Shown: positions 32,601 through 40,697 of the stretch, piece by piece
Layout of the letters: the number at the start of each line of letters is the position of its first letter
How positions within the stretch are numbered: position 1 is the first letter of the stretch
DNA from: Actinomadura rudentiformis
Lineage (GTDB): Bacteria > Actinomycetota > Actinomycetes > Streptosporangiales > Streptosporangiaceae
Assembly (NCBI RefSeq): GCF_008923185.1
Contig: NZ_WBMT01000007.1
Span: forward strand, 310,001-374,000
DNA: 64,000 bases
Direction: 5' to 3'
Translations under genes and position numbers: made by a program
The notes under the pieces: generated by a model
Database searches by the model: none
Told to the model about the DNA's origin: nothing
What the model saw: only the letters and a program-made list of their open reading frames with translations

Positions 32601-32764
32601 GGGCCGAAGTGCAGATCGGCTTCGACACCGCGGTCGCCATCGGCCACCGCGACCCCACTCAGGAGGTCACCATCGCCGTCTCGGTCTCCGGCGACCTCGA
32701 TCCGATCGTCGCCTCCGAACTCCTCGCCGATCTCACCGCGGTGACGGGTCGTCCAGATGCCTGA
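29612..32764 (+). CDS. DUF4132 domain protein
   Basis: A 1050-residue cytosolic protein, mostly helical repeats, ending in a DUF4132 region (YGPRRFTVGFDEQLKPYV, LPDFQRLLVAHPLLRHIARRLVW, FADYEIAQPFPQLGRPV). DUF4132 proteins include MolR-like and WGR-associated regulators of unclear function. TACGGT (29598-29603) ends 8 bases before the ATG, so it is probably leaderless; an upstream in-frame extension to 29516 has no coding support. Divergent from the WXG100 gene. Confidence 0.75.
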   Translation: MDEDTLVIPLAWRRRLHPRRGGTPVAVTLDAGAGATLRSRIEDQADEIEELLGNAQSDPGLVAAARRYLAGEDDPLGAAVVGQIVFRRADWRDDPYPSLVDAWCAERGAAFAAAAVTGISKSEPTWRWIEMGKVSEAWVRLRDPEEEYGHWWSTRSAIRRIRAVLAVADDAEYERAVARLAECRDNFLLRMVTAYIVPTRQDWVNESLAELGVLRHMYDWMLWCSVESAEQLPPLGPLRGAATQPDLLTTAVEGVGAAMAPMLAHAYDTAHRADGRKHSVELLAILPSDEAFQALIDRADKDRVRPALVAAMKRFPKRAARLLAAAAAGQGKAAAIAADLVAPEAVSTGVPEASMADLPRVLADPPWKRERPARELVVIKDLAVPHCDAVTWMPEEREAWSSSDTPAEYWAGQIAEFEAGKLSDWEATILLADGPEASVRPLFKGWKPQNLPAVEWRARQLGARYELDAVPLLIDIAARNPGGNGEALLPFLTMEIAALMADWALRLKSARHVAFSWFKRHRIAAAMALMPAALGPAGRQRQAAEAALLHIAGREGDEAIVEAARVHGERAAAAIADLMTTDPVPLRVPKVSEWADPERLPQVLLKGRDRALPAAAARHLLTMLALSAPDAPYAGITEVRAACDPGSLAAFSWAIFERWQLDGAPAKDGWALGQLGLIGGDEAARRLTPLIKVWPGQSRHKNASAGLDVLAAIGSDIALTHLHGIAQKLKFKGLKRQAQEKIDQIAADRGLTQEELADRLVPDLGLGPDGSLVLDYGPRRFTVGFDEQLKPYVRDEGGKPRQTLPKPGAKDDPELAPAAYKRFTALKKDVRAVATSQIQRLETAMIERREWSLPDFQRLLVAHPLLRHIARRLVWLAGDGTSFRVAEDGTFADSADDTCTLPSTASVRIAHPLDLSGSLATWSEVFADYEIAQPFPQLGRPVHALTPAERETGRLERFENVPVPLGRLLALERRGWEHEIPADAGIVGSMSRHLPGGAEVQIGFDTAVAIGHRDPTQEVTIAVSVSGDLDPIVASELLADLTAVTGRPDA

Positions 32765-32922
32765 CGCCACGCCGATCGAACGGCCGTCGGGCCCCCTCCA
32801 GAAGCCTGCCCGCCTCATCGACCTCGCCACGGCCGCGTGATCTCCCAAGCCTTGACGGCCCTTGCCGGCGGGCGTGTTCATGCGGAGTGTCGGGCCCATC
32901 GGCAGGCGGTAACGTTCATGCC

Positions 32923-33615
32923 ATGCCCGTGCCCCGGCTCGCCGTCGTCGTCGACCTCGTCGTCCTCACCGTGCGGGAGCAGCGGCTCTGCGCGCTGATG
33001 TGGCGGCGTGACCGGGCGCCTTACGACGGCTGCTGGTCGCTGCCGGGCGGGTTCATCCAGCTGGAGGAGGACCTTCCGGTCGCCGCGGCCCGGTTGATGG
33101 CCGAACGGGCCGGGCTGGCGGACGTACGGATCCATCTGGAGCAGCTCGCCACGTACGGCTATCCGGACCGCGACCCCCGGCAGCGCGTGGTGAGCGTCGC
33201 CTACCTGGGCCTAGCGCCCGATCTGCCCGCGTCCAGCCGGGCGCAGGTGCTGTGGTCGGCCGTCGACGAGCTGATCAGCCGCGATCGGGCCGCGTTCGAT
33301 CATCGCCGGATCCTGTGCGACGGGGTCGAACGGGCGCGGGCCAAGCTGGAGTACACCTCGCTGGCCGCCGCGTTCTGCCCGCCGGAGTTCACCGTGGCGG
33401 AGCTCCGCAGGGTGTACGAGATCGTCTGGGGTACACCGCTGGACCCGCGGAACTTCCACCGCAAGGTCACGGGCGCCGAGGGTTTCCTGGTTCCCACAGG
33501 GCGCACGACCACCCGTGACGGGGGCCGTCCCGCGCGCCTCTACACGCGGGGGCACGCGGAGCAACTGCGCCCGCCCATGCTCCGTCCCTCGCCCCACGCT
33601 GTCTCGACGTTCTGA
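32923..33615 (+). CDS. NrtR-like Nudix-domain transcriptional regulator
   Basis: A 230-residue protein: Nudix fold (residues 1-140) with a C-terminal winged helix (FTVAELRRVYEIVWGTPLDPRNFHRKV) as in NrtR regulators of NAD metabolism. The Nudix box (from GGFIQLEED to MAERAGL) lacks the usual REU core, so the domain probably senses an ADP-ribose-like ligand rather than hydrolysing it. TAACGT (32910-32915) ends 7 bases before the ATG, indicating a leaderless start. No NAD genes adjoin it. Confidence 0.82.
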   Translation: MPVPRLAVVVDLVVLTVREQRLCALMWRRDRAPYDGCWSLPGGFIQLEEDLPVAAARLMAERAGLADVRIHLEQLATYGYPDRDPRQRVVSVAYLGLAPDLPASSRAQVLWSAVDELISRDRAAFDHRRILCDGVERARAKLEYTSLAAAFCPPEFTVAELRRVYEIVWGTPLDPRNFHRKVTGAEGFLVPTGRTTTRDGGRPARLYTRGHAEQLRPPMLRPSPHAVSTF

Positions 33616-33686
33616 GGGCCTTAACAATCTCTCGCTGTTACGGTGATCACCGTCTCGTCCCTTCCCCGCGCGAGTGAAGTGATCCC

Positions 33687-34154
33687 ATGCGCAAGGCGCC
33701 CCTTGGCGTGCCCGCGTCCCTGCTGGCAGCCCTGCTCGTCCTTCCAGCTGCCCCAGCCCAGGCAGCGCAGGCCTCCGTCGGCGTGCGGCTGGAGCCGCAG
33801 CTCGATCTCCGGCACAACGCGCCCGCCCGGCGCCACGCCACGTTCATCAAGGGCTTCGACGCGACGCCGGAGCCGGTGAGGAGGGGCCGCAAGATCACCC
33901 TGCGGGGCTGGCTGGCCTACCAGAAGCCGGGTGACCCCCTCCTGTCGCCCGTGGCCAAGCGGACGGTGAAGATCTACTTCCGTGCCGCGAAGACCGGGAA
34001 GTGGACGTACGCGGGTAGCGACGTGACCGACAAGAAGGGCTTCTTCAGCCTGAAGGCCACCGCCAAGCGGGACGGGTACTGGAGAGCCTCCTTCGCCGGT
34101 GACCGGCGTTTCCTGCGCTCGTTCGGCAGGGACGACCACGTCGACGTCCGCTGA
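33687..34154 (+). CDS. secreted protein with Ig-like beta domain
   Basis: A 155-residue protein with a signal peptide (SLLAALLVLPAAPAQA) and one beta-sandwich domain (GRKITLRGWLAYQ, RTVKIYFRAAKTGKWTYAGS, GFFSLKATAKRDGYWRASFAG), the pattern of small actinobacterial Ig-like surface proteins. Function unknown. A 14-bp perfect palindrome (33640-33653) lies in its upstream region. Confidence 0.75.
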   Translation: MRKAPLGVPASLLAALLVLPAAPAQAAQASVGVRLEPQLDLRHNAPARRHATFIKGFDATPEPVRRGRKITLRGWLAYQKPGDPLLSPVAKRTVKIYFRAAKTGKWTYAGSDVTDKKGFFSLKATAKRDGYWRASFAGDRRFLRSFGRDDHVDVR

Positions 34155-34221
34155 ACTGGAACATTAAAGAAATGGCCCCGGCGGACCCGGCAGTCCAGGG
34201 GCGTTGCTAGTTTTTTGTCCC

Positions 34222-34509
34222 ATGGATGGCGATATGTCCGAGGAGCTGACCCTTCTCGTGCGCGACATCGGGGACGCCGGAGTGGCCGAAATGGCCGGTG
34301 CGCCAGGGCTCGCGGCGGCGGTCGACCAGCATGTGGCCGCCGTCCGCGATCACATCGGTGCGCGGCGGCCACCGCAGGACGCGCTGATGGACTACCTCCA
34401 CGGCTTCGCGGAGGACGCGTTCCGGCGGGGCTGGTGGCCGGGCAGCACGCGCGACTGGGAGTTCGTGCGCATCGTCGCCGTCTGCTGGATGATGCGCGAG
34501 AACGCGTGA
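34222..34509 (+). CDS. small DUF6401-like protein
   Basis: A 95-residue soluble protein with [18 protein letters not shown], a helix-rich middle and [20 protein letters not shown] at the end; it resembles DUF6401 proteins seen near actinomycete biosynthetic genes, an assignment from memory. TAGTTT (34208-34213) ends 8 bases before ATG 34222, which I take as a leaderless start; ATG 34234 is the alternative. Confidence 0.6.
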   Translation: MDGDMSEELTLLVRDIGDAGVAEMAGAPGLAAAVDQHVAAVRDHIGARRPPQDALMDYLHGFAEDAFRRGWWPGSTRDWEFVRIVAVCWMMRENA

Positions 34510-34585
34510 GGCATACCGCCTTCACCGCGACCCCGCGCGATCCGTAGGCTTGGCGCATTCCACCCTGTACGACTGGAGGACAACG

Positions 34586-35665
34586 GTGTCCGAGGCAACC
34601 ACTCCGCGCTTCCGCTCCGTCCTCGACCGGTTCGTGGCCTACAAGCCCGGCAAGGTCGTGGTGTCGCCGGAGGGCCGCTCCTACAAGCTGTCGTCGAACG
34701 AGTCGCCGATCGGCCCGCTGCCCTCGGTCGTGCAGGCGATCAGCGAGGCGGCCCTGACGGTCAACCGCTACCCCGACAACAACTGCACCCTCCTGATCGA
34801 GGCCATCAGCACGAAGTTCGGGGTCCCGAGCGATCACATCGCGGTGGGCTGCGGGTCGGTCGGGGTCACCCAGATGTTGCTGGAGGCGGTGGCCGAGCCC
34901 GGCGCCGAGGTGATCTACGCCTGGCGCTCGTTCGAGGCGTACCCCCTGCTGGTCTCCCTGTCGGGCGCCACGTCGGTCCAGGTGCCGCTGCGCGACGAGA
35001 CCCACGACCTGGACGCGATCGCCGCCGCCATCACCGTGAACACCCGGTTGATCTTCATCTGCAACCCCAACAACCCGACCGGCACGATCGTCCGCCGCGC
35101 CGAGCTGGAGGCGTTCCTCGACCGCGTCCCGGCCGACTGCCTGGTGGTGCTGGACGAGGCCTACCGCGAGTACGTGCGGGACAAGGACGTGCCCGACGGC
35201 CTGGAGCTGTACGGAGACCGCCCCAACCTGGCGATCCTGCGGACCTTCTCCAAGGCCTACGGGCTGGCCGGGCTCCGGATCGGCTTCATGGTCGCGCACC
35301 CGGTGGTCGCCGAGGCCGTCCGCAAGACCTACCTCCCGTTCAGCGTGAACGCCGTGGTCCAGGCCGCGGCCATCGCCTCCCTGGCCGCCACCGACGAGCT
35401 CCTGACGCGGGTCGAGGACACCGTCAAGGAGCGTGAGCGCGTCCGCGACGCTCTGCTGGCCGACGGCTGGTCCGTCCCGCCGACCGAGGCCAACTTCGTG
35501 TGGCTCCGCCTGAACGAGCGGACCATGGAGTTCTCCGCGGCCTGCGACGCCCAGGGCATCAGCGTCCGCCCGTTCGCCGGCGAGGGCGCCCGCGTCTCGA
35601 TCGGCACCCCCGAGGAGAACGACGCCTTCCTGGCCGTCACCAAGTCCCTCCCCTACCGCAACTGA
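34586..35665 (+). CDS. hisC: histidinol-phosphate aminotransferase family enzyme (PLP-dependent)
   Basis: A 359-residue fold-type I aminotransferase. Features: [29 protein letters not shown], and [14 protein letters not shown] with Lys223 binding PLP. It transfers an amino group in histidine biosynthesis (or acts on an aromatic relative; no other his genes are nearby, so the second option stands). GTG follows GGAGG. The frame continues past its TGA into thioredoxin-like sequence. Confidence 0.85.
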   Translation: MSEATTPRFRSVLDRFVAYKPGKVVVSPEGRSYKLSSNESPIGPLPSVVQAISEAALTVNRYPDNNCTLLIEAISTKFGVPSDHIAVGCGSVGVTQMLLEAVAEPGAEVIYAWRSFEAYPLLVSLSGATSVQVPLRDETHDLDAIAAAITVNTRLIFICNPNNPTGTIVRRAELEAFLDRVPADCLVVLDEAYREYVRDKDVPDGLELYGDRPNLAILRTFSKAYGLAGLRIGFMVAHPVVAEAVRKTYLPFSVNAVVQAAAIASLAATDELLTRVEDTVKERERVRDALLADGWSVPPTEANFVWLRLNERTMEFSAACDAQGISVRPFAGEGARVSIGTPEENDAFLAVTKSLPYRN

Positions 35666-35935
35666 TCCACCGCCAGCGATCTGGTCGACTTCTGGGCGGA
35701 GTGGTGCCCGCCCTGCCGGATGATCGCACCGATCCTTGAGGAGATCGAGACCGAATACCGCGGCCGCCTGACGATCGCCAAGCTCAACGGCGACAACCAC
35801 CCCGGCATCGCCCAGCGATACGGCGTAATGGGCTTCCCCACCCTCAACCTGTACCGCGACGGCCAGGTCGCCCTGCAGATCGTCGGCGCCAGGTCCAAGC
35901 GCCACCTGCTCGCCGACCTGGCCCCACACCTCTAG
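35666..35935 (+). pseudogene. 5'-truncated thioredoxin, in frame behind hisC stop
   Basis: The frame of the aminotransferase continues after its single TGA with [20 protein letters not shown] and then [31 protein letters not shown]: a thioredoxin core with a WCPPC active site in place of the usual WCGPC and intact cis-Pro loop. About 20-25 N-terminal residues are missing and no ribosome-binding site or start precedes the active site. It is either a decayed gene or the tail of a readthrough product. Confidence 0.75.
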
Positions 35936-36058
35936 CGCCACACCTCAAGCGCCACACTTCTAGCGACGGAGCGGCTCGAGCGCCGTCATGTAGTCGACGA
36001 GGCGCACCCCGATCTCGGATCGGCCGTGCCACCACATCGGTCGGTGCCACCGGTCTGC

Positions 36059-36161
36059 CGGTAGCCGCGGCATCCGCCGGTGCCGCCGCATCCACCGGTG
36101 CCACAGGGTCTGCGGGTAGCTGCCGCATCTGCTGGTTGCCAAGGGATCTGCCGGTGCTAGA
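36059..36161 (+). repeat. intergenic degenerate tandem repeat, 18-19-base period
   Basis: Units begin at 36059, 36078, 36096, 36114, 36133 and 36152 (last one partial) and share the form CNGGTNGCCNCNGCATCNG. It lies between the thioredoxin remnant and the Thr/Pro-rich protein gene. The stretch 35936-36164 contains no supported gene. Confidence 0.7.
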
Positions 36162-36164
36162 TGG

Positions 36165-36830
36165 TCATCCGGTGCTCACCGGGTCGGGTGCGACTGGCGG
36201 GTCACTGCTGGTCGGGGGATCGGGTGGGTCGGTCGCCGGGGGTGGGGTGGTCACGCCTGGGTTCGGGGGCGTCGTCGTGGGAGGGTCCGTTGTGGGCGGG
36301 GGCGTGGTCGGGGGTTTGGTGGTGCTCGGCGGCGTGGTGGCCGGGCTACGGGTTGTGGATGGCCGCCTGGTCTTGGGGACGGTCTGGACGCGGCCCGGTG
36401 TGGTGACGCCCGGCGTAGCCGTACCGGAGGTCCCGGGTGCCACAGGCGACCCGGAGTCGGGCGCGGTGCCGCCGACCTGGGTCTTGCGGCGATTCTTCGG
36501 CTCGGCACTCGCGGCGGGCGCGGGGGTCGGGGACAGCTGGAGCAAGGCGGGGAGGCCGTTGGGGAGGGGCTGGTAGCCGACCATCGCGGAGACGGCCACG
36601 CCGGAGCCGAGGACCACCACCGCGACTCCCGCGGCGGCGGTGATGCGCGCGCGTTCAGTCTTGAGCCCGCCCTTGGGGTGCCAGGCGGAGATCATGCCCT
36701 TGTCCCTCAGGCCTGCCCGAGGGACGTCCAGCTGTTCGTGCCGCGCGTACGCGTCGAACAATGAGTGCGCCCGTTCCGCGATCGCGTCGCCCTTGATCGG
36801 TTTCGGGCTCTTCGACCGGCCGCACTTCAT
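36165..36830 (-). CDS. single-pass membrane protein with long Thr/Pro-rich outer tail
   Basis: A 221-residue protein: basic N-terminal cytoplasmic part (about residues 1-65), one membrane segment (ITAAAGVAVVVLGSGVAVSA) and a long extracytoplasmic tail dominated by TTPP and PPTTDPP motifs, typical of wall-spanning or mucin-like regions. No domain was recognised. The ATG at 36830 has only a weak site upstream. It lies 112 bases after the regulator gene, same strand. Confidence 0.6.
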   Translation of the reverse strand: MKCGRSKSPKPIKGDAIAERAHSLFDAYARHEQLDVPRAGLRDKGMISAWHPKGGLKTERARITAAAGVAVVVLGSGVAVSAMVGYQPLPNGLPALLQLSPTPAPAASAEPKNRRKTQVGGTAPDSGSPVAPGTSGTATPGVTTPGRVQTVPKTRRPSTTRSPATTPPSTTKPPTTPPPTTDPPTTTPPNPGVTTPPPATDPPDPPTSSDPPVAPDPVSTG

Positions 36831-36942
36831 CGCGCGGCCGCCGGCTCACAAGTCTCCATGCTTGTCCGACGCGGCACCGAGCGGCCGGGTTTGCCCCGGC
36901 CGCTCGATACCTCGCGGAATCTCAGGCCCGCTGCGCAAAGCC

Positions 36943-38271
36943 TCAGGTGCTGGCCTTGGGCCCCAGCTTTTCGACGATGAGACGGTAGAGCTGGCGTGGC
37001 CGGCCGGGCTGCGGCGTGCGGTTGGGCGGGAGGGGCCAGGCGAGGCCCTCCTCGACCAGTGTGCGCAGCAGGCGCCGGGCGGTGCGGGGGGTGACGCCGA
37101 GCATCTTTCCAGCGTTCTCCGCGTCCACGATGAGCGGCTGATCCTGGTCGCCCAGCTTGTCGGCCAGGCGGGCAAGGATCTCCAGCCCCTTCGGCTTGGC
37201 CTGGGGTTGCGCGCGGGGCGGCGTCCGCGGCGCGGGCACCAGGGCCCGCCCATCGCGGTCGAGAGCGAAGCCCTGGGCGCGCTGCGAGCTCTGCGAGCGG
37301 GCCAGCGCGGCCCGGGCGTGGGTCTCGGCCTCGTGCGCCGTCCGGCCCATGCCGATGCCGACCTCGATCGCCAGGCCGAGCTCTTCCCGCACCCGCTCCA
37401 CGAAGGGCGGCGTGCGGAAACCCTCGGTGGACGCGGTGACCGACCCGCGCGTGGCGATGACCAGGTAGCTGTGGTCGTCCAGCGGCCACACCGACGCGTT
37501 CATCCGGTGCGCCTCCTGGAGGAGCACGCGATGCAGCGCCAGTTTGAGCTCGTCCCGCCAGTAACGCGGCGTGACCCGGCGTGGTGTCTCGCGGAGCGTG
37601 GGCACGTCGACCAGGACGGTGACGAGCTGCGACTCCTCAAGGCGATGGTGTGCACCCAGGAGCGCGGCGGTCTGCAGCGAGCTGCGGATCGCGGCGCCGG
37701 TCGGCCGTACCCGGATGGTGGGCACGCCGGCCATCTCCATGCGTTCGGCGGTGGCGTGGACGCAGGTCATCGCGACCGTCGTCGCCCCGCGCCGCCACAG
37801 CCGCTCGTGGAACGCGGCCAGGGTGCCGGGCCCCGCCGCCTCCTCACGCAGATGGACCTGGTCGGTGGCCAGATTGATCTCGGCGTACGCCTCCTCGACC
37901 TCGGCTCGGCCGAGCACGTCGATGCTCACCCGGGCCGGATCGAAGCGGTCGTCGAGGGAGGCGCGCAGCAGCGCGCCCTGTAGTGCCGCCCCGTTCAGGG
38001 GCACGTAGGTGGCGGGCATCGTGAGCACGCCCGCCTTACGCGCGAAGTCGTACGGCACCGGGCTCGCGAACAGGCACACGTCCACGCCCGAGCCCAGTCG
38101 TACGACCTTGTCGGCCGCTTCCTGTTCGTCGCGATATGCGGCGGCCACGAGCCGGCTCGGCACCGGCGTCGGGCCATGGCCCATGAGCATGACCCGTTCC
38201 ACCAGGTCATGCGGACCCACGACGCCGATCGTCAGGTCGGGGGTCACCGACCCCGTCCTCGCTGCCGTCAT
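36943..38271 (-). CDS. transcriptional regulator: sensor, GGDEF-like and HTH domains
   Basis: A 442-residue protein. The N-terminus (TIGVVGPHDLVERVMLMG) resembles a ligand-binding alpha/beta domain; the middle (HSYLVIATRGSVTAS, VREELGLAIEVGIGMGRTAHEAETHARAAL) resembles degenerate GGDEF domains of actinobacterial regulators; the C-terminus (NAGKMLGVTPRTARRLLRTL, PGRPRQLYRLIV) is a winged HTH. Residues of a real diguanylate cyclase are absent. ATG 38271 was chosen; upstream ATGs would add a stretch coded by a 20-base tandem duplication (38278-38321 region). Confidence 0.7.
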   Translation of the reverse strand: MTAARTGSVTPDLTIGVVGPHDLVERVMLMGHGPTPVPSRLVAAAYRDEQEAADKVVRLGSGVDVCLFASPVPYDFARKAGVLTMPATYVPLNGAALQGALLRASLDDRFDPARVSIDVLGRAEVEEAYAEINLATDQVHLREEAAGPGTLAAFHERLWRRGATTVAMTCVHATAERMEMAGVPTIRVRPTGAAIRSSLQTAALLGAHHRLEESQLVTVLVDVPTLRETPRRVTPRYWRDELKLALHRVLLQEAHRMNASVWPLDDHSYLVIATRGSVTASTEGFRTPPFVERVREELGLAIEVGIGMGRTAHEAETHARAALARSQSSQRAQGFALDRDGRALVPAPRTPPRAQPQAKPKGLEILARLADKLGDQDQPLIVDAENAGKMLGVTPRTARRLLRTLVEEGLAWPLPPNRTPQPGRPRQLYRLIVEKLGPKAST

Positions 38272-38624
38272 CGGCGCCCGCTCGCTTCCCGGTCTGGCCC
38301 GCTCACTTCCCGGTCTGCCCTGTGTCGGGGGTCCGGCCCCGGCCATGCGTTCGCGCACGCTCCGCCCAACGGTTGACTCATGGCTTGTCGCCCCTGCCTT
38401 CTGACCCAGCACCGCAGTTCCCGTGCGATTCGCCTTCCCGCAGCCCCCGCCCAACCACCCTTTCGTTGGACGAGCTTCGCTCGGCGCCTTCCTATTGGAC
38501 AGATCGGGTCAGGGCGACGATGTGTGACGCCCAGACGCGAAATCGAATCAAGAGTGCGGCGAAAAAGTAACCTACGCGACCCCTTGGTCAGTAATTTGTC
38601 ACCATTCGGTCAGTCTTGATTCTG

Positions 38625-38716
38625 CATCTTCGGTCGTCCGAAGATGAAAAACAAGACCCGAAAACACCGCAGGGGTCCCCCCATGGCGCTGATGCGCACT
38701 GAAGAGACCCCTGCGG
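38625..38716 (+). ncRNA. candidate structured RNA of two hairpins
   Basis: CATCTTCGG-TCGT-CCGAAGATG (38625-38646) is followed 20 bases later by CCGCAGGGGTC (38667-38677) pairing with GACCCCTGCGG (38706-38716), which encloses a C6 run. Both stems are perfect. Strand and function are not determined; no known Rfam family was recognised with confidence. Confidence 0.35.
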
Positions 38717-38949
38717 CGTCCGTTTGGTTTACATGCGGCCCGAAAATCGACCGTCCTGATAGCTCCTGCACGGCAGATGACCGTATCGGCTACGGGTCGA
38801 ACGTTTGTCCATGATTCGGACTCGCTGTCCGGATAAAGATTGACCGTTTACGGTCAAGTCCGTCACCCGGCCCGTCACCCGATCGGTCAGCTGCTCGTCA
38901 AGCAGGTGAGTCAGCCCGCGCGGCCGGCCGTTACGGCAGTCGGTTCGCC

Positions 38950-38965
38950 GGCCGGTTCGCCGGCC
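38950..38965 (-). terminator. hairpin 17 bases after murA
   Basis: GGCCGG-TTCG-CCGGCC is a perfect 6-bp stem with a 4-base loop, within a run of related GCCGG repeats just beyond the murA stop. It probably helps end the murA transcript. Confidence 0.55.
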
Positions 38966-38982
38966 TTTCGCCGGTCGCTGCG

Positions 38983-40275
38983 TCAGTCGGTTTCGCGGAC
39001 GATGTCGGCGCCCAGTTGCGAGAGCCGTTCCGCCGTGTGGGCGTGACCGCGGTCGAGGTAGTAGGCCGAGGTGATGGTGGTCTCGCCCTCGGCGGCCAGG
39101 CCCGCCAGCACCAGCGCGCTGCCGCAGCGGAGGTCGTGCGCCTCCACCTCCGCGCCGCGCAGCACGTTGGGGCCGTTCACCTTGGCGCGATTGCCGTTGA
39201 CCTCGATGTCCGCGCCCATCTTGGTGAGCTCCTCGGCCAGCTTGAAGCGGCCGTCGAAGATGCGCTCGTAGATGTAGGACGGGCCGTCGGCCAAGCAGGA
39301 CAGCGCCATGATCGGCGACTGCAGGTCGGTGGCGAAGCCGGGGTACTCGTCGGTGATGACGTTGATCGGCCGCAGCGGCCGCTCGCGGCGCACCTGCAGG
39401 ACCGCGCCCTGCTGGTGGAACTCCACACCCATCTGCTCCAGCTTGTCCGCCGCGACGCCGAGATGCTCCAGGGACGCGCCGACCAGGCTGAGCTCGCCAC
39501 CGGTGATGGCGGCGGCCATGACGAACACACCCGCGTCGATCCGGTCCGGCATCACGGTGTGCTCGATCCCGTTGAGCTCGTCGACGCCCTCAACGGTGAT
39601 GAAGCCGGTGCCGCCACCGCTGATCCGCGCGCCCATGCGCTGCAGGATCTCGATGTTGTCCAGCACCTCGGGCTCCAGGGCCGCGTTCTTGATCAGCGTG
39701 GTGCCGTGCGCCAGCGCGGCGGCCATGATGAGGTTCTCGGTGCCGGTGTGCGAGGGCGTGTCACAGTAAAGCGTGCCGCCGCGCAGCTCGCCGGCCTTGA
39801 TGTGGATGATGCCGTCGCCGTTGTCGGCGATCTGCTCGGTGACCGTGGCACCCATCCGCTTGAAGCCGTTGTAATGGAAGTCCAGATTGCGGCTGCCCAG
39901 ATTGCAGCCGCCGACGCCCTCGATCACGGCCTCGCCCAGCCGGTGAAGCAGCGCCGGCACGAAAAGGAACGAGCCCCGGAACCGGGAGGCGATGTCCGCC
40001 GGCAGCACCGGGCTGCTGAGCGTCGACGCGTCGATCACGAGTGTGCGCTCCGCCTCGTGCAGCTCCGCCTTGGCCCCGATCGCCTGGGCCAGCTCGACCG
40101 CGCGGCGGACGTCCTCGATGATCGGGACGTTGCGCAGGACCGTCCGCCCCTTGGCCGCCATCAGCGAGGCGCCGATCATCGGCAGGACCGCGTTCTTCGC
40201 GCCCTGGATGAAGACCGTGCCCTGCAGAGGCCGGCCCCCGCGCACGCGGTAACGAACGTCGTGGCCCATGCTCAT
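38983..40275 (-). CDS. murA: UDP-N-acetylglucosamine 1-carboxyvinyltransferase MurA
   Basis: A 430-residue EPSP-synthase-like enzyme catalysing the first committed step of peptidoglycan synthesis, enolpyruvyl transfer from PEP to UDP-GlcNAc. FIQGAKNAVLPMI at the N-terminus and the active-site loop GGCNLGSR with Cys124 are visible; Cys rather than Asp at this place predicts fosfomycin sensitivity at the target. AAAGGAG lies 9 bases before the ATG. Some actinomycetes have two MurA paralogues; which one this is cannot be told. Confidence 0.93.
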   Translation of the reverse strand: MSMGHDVRYRVRGGRPLQGTVFIQGAKNAVLPMIGASLMAAKGRTVLRNVPIIEDVRRAVELAQAIGAKAELHEAERTLVIDASTLSSPVLPADIASRFRGSFLFVPALLHRLGEAVIEGVGGCNLGSRNLDFHYNGFKRMGATVTEQIADNGDGIIHIKAGELRGGTLYCDTPSHTGTENLIMAAALAHGTTLIKNAALEPEVLDNIEILQRMGARISGGGTGFITVEGVDELNGIEHTVMPDRIDAGVFVMAAAITGGELSLVGASLEHLGVAADKLEQMGVEFHQQGAVLQVRRERPLRPINVITDEYPGFATDLQSPIMALSCLADGPSYIYERIFDGRFKLAEELTKMGADIEVNGNRAKVNGPNVLRGAEVEAHDLRCGSALVLAGLAAEGETTITSAYYLDRGHAHTAERLSQLGADIVRETD

Positions 40276-40697
40276 GCCGCCTAACTCCTTTAACTGCGGA
40301 AAGTGTGTTACCGGTTCAAATGGGACTGCCGACCCGTCCGTTCACTTACGGAACAACGGGGTCACAAGGGCCAGGCACGCCGAACGGTGTCCCTCCATAT
40401 GAAACGCGCCCCCCAGTAAACCACCGCGCTGGGAGTGAGGTGTCCGCCCAGCACGGTACGTAGCGGCGGTGTAGTCCCTCTTCCCGCCACGTTCACTTGG
40501 ACTGCGGCCAAGCCCGGAAAGTTCGCGTTCTGCCGCGTCCGGCGTCCAGAACCCGCCGCAGCCGTCGTGCACTCTCGGTCTGTTGTGTCCGAACGCAAGC
40601 CGTGTGGCCAGCCTAGACCGCATCACCCCGCCACAAGGTAGGGCTCGTCTCTCATTTACGCCTTATGTCGTTACAGGTGCCTCTAGGGTGATCGTCC
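40276..40697. other. 422-base divergent intergenic region
   Basis: It separates murA from the SUFU-domain gene and holds their promoters: AAAGGAG and a TTGAAC hexamer for murA on the left; TAGGGT (40684-40689), 8 bases before the SUFU-domain start, on the right. A minus-strand open frame at 40342-40626 lacks a site and domain features, so I do not call it. Confidence 0.55.

Larger units (their letters stand above)
38272..38982. other. 711-base gap with structured elements
   Basis: No supported gene. Contents: a tandem duplication near 38278-38321, a 9-bp hairpin (38625-38646), an 11-bp stem (38667-38716), the palindrome TTGACCGT-TT-ACGGTCAA (38840-38857), and GC-rich hairpins before murA's end. 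A 43-codon open frame from 38683 to 38814 overlaps the second stem and has no ribosome-binding site. The concentration of structure and lower GC suggest a promoter or small RNA locus. Confidence 0.5.

Noticed and set aside
30650..32899. Minus-strand open frame of 749 codons
   Set aside because: It is antisense to the DUF4132 gene and has the composition of a shadow frame.
35660..35668. TGA after the aminotransferase read as selenocysteine
   Set aside because: No selenocysteine-insertion hairpin could be recognised after it, and the residue would not fall at a redox position; readthrough or pseudogene are simpler.
38683..38814. 43-codon frame beginning within the second stem near murA
   Set aside because: No ribosome-binding site and it overlaps a perfect hairpin; treated as part of a structured region.
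40342..40626. 94-codon minus-strand frame between murA and the SUFU gene
   Set aside because: It has no ribosome-binding site, domain or plausible composition.
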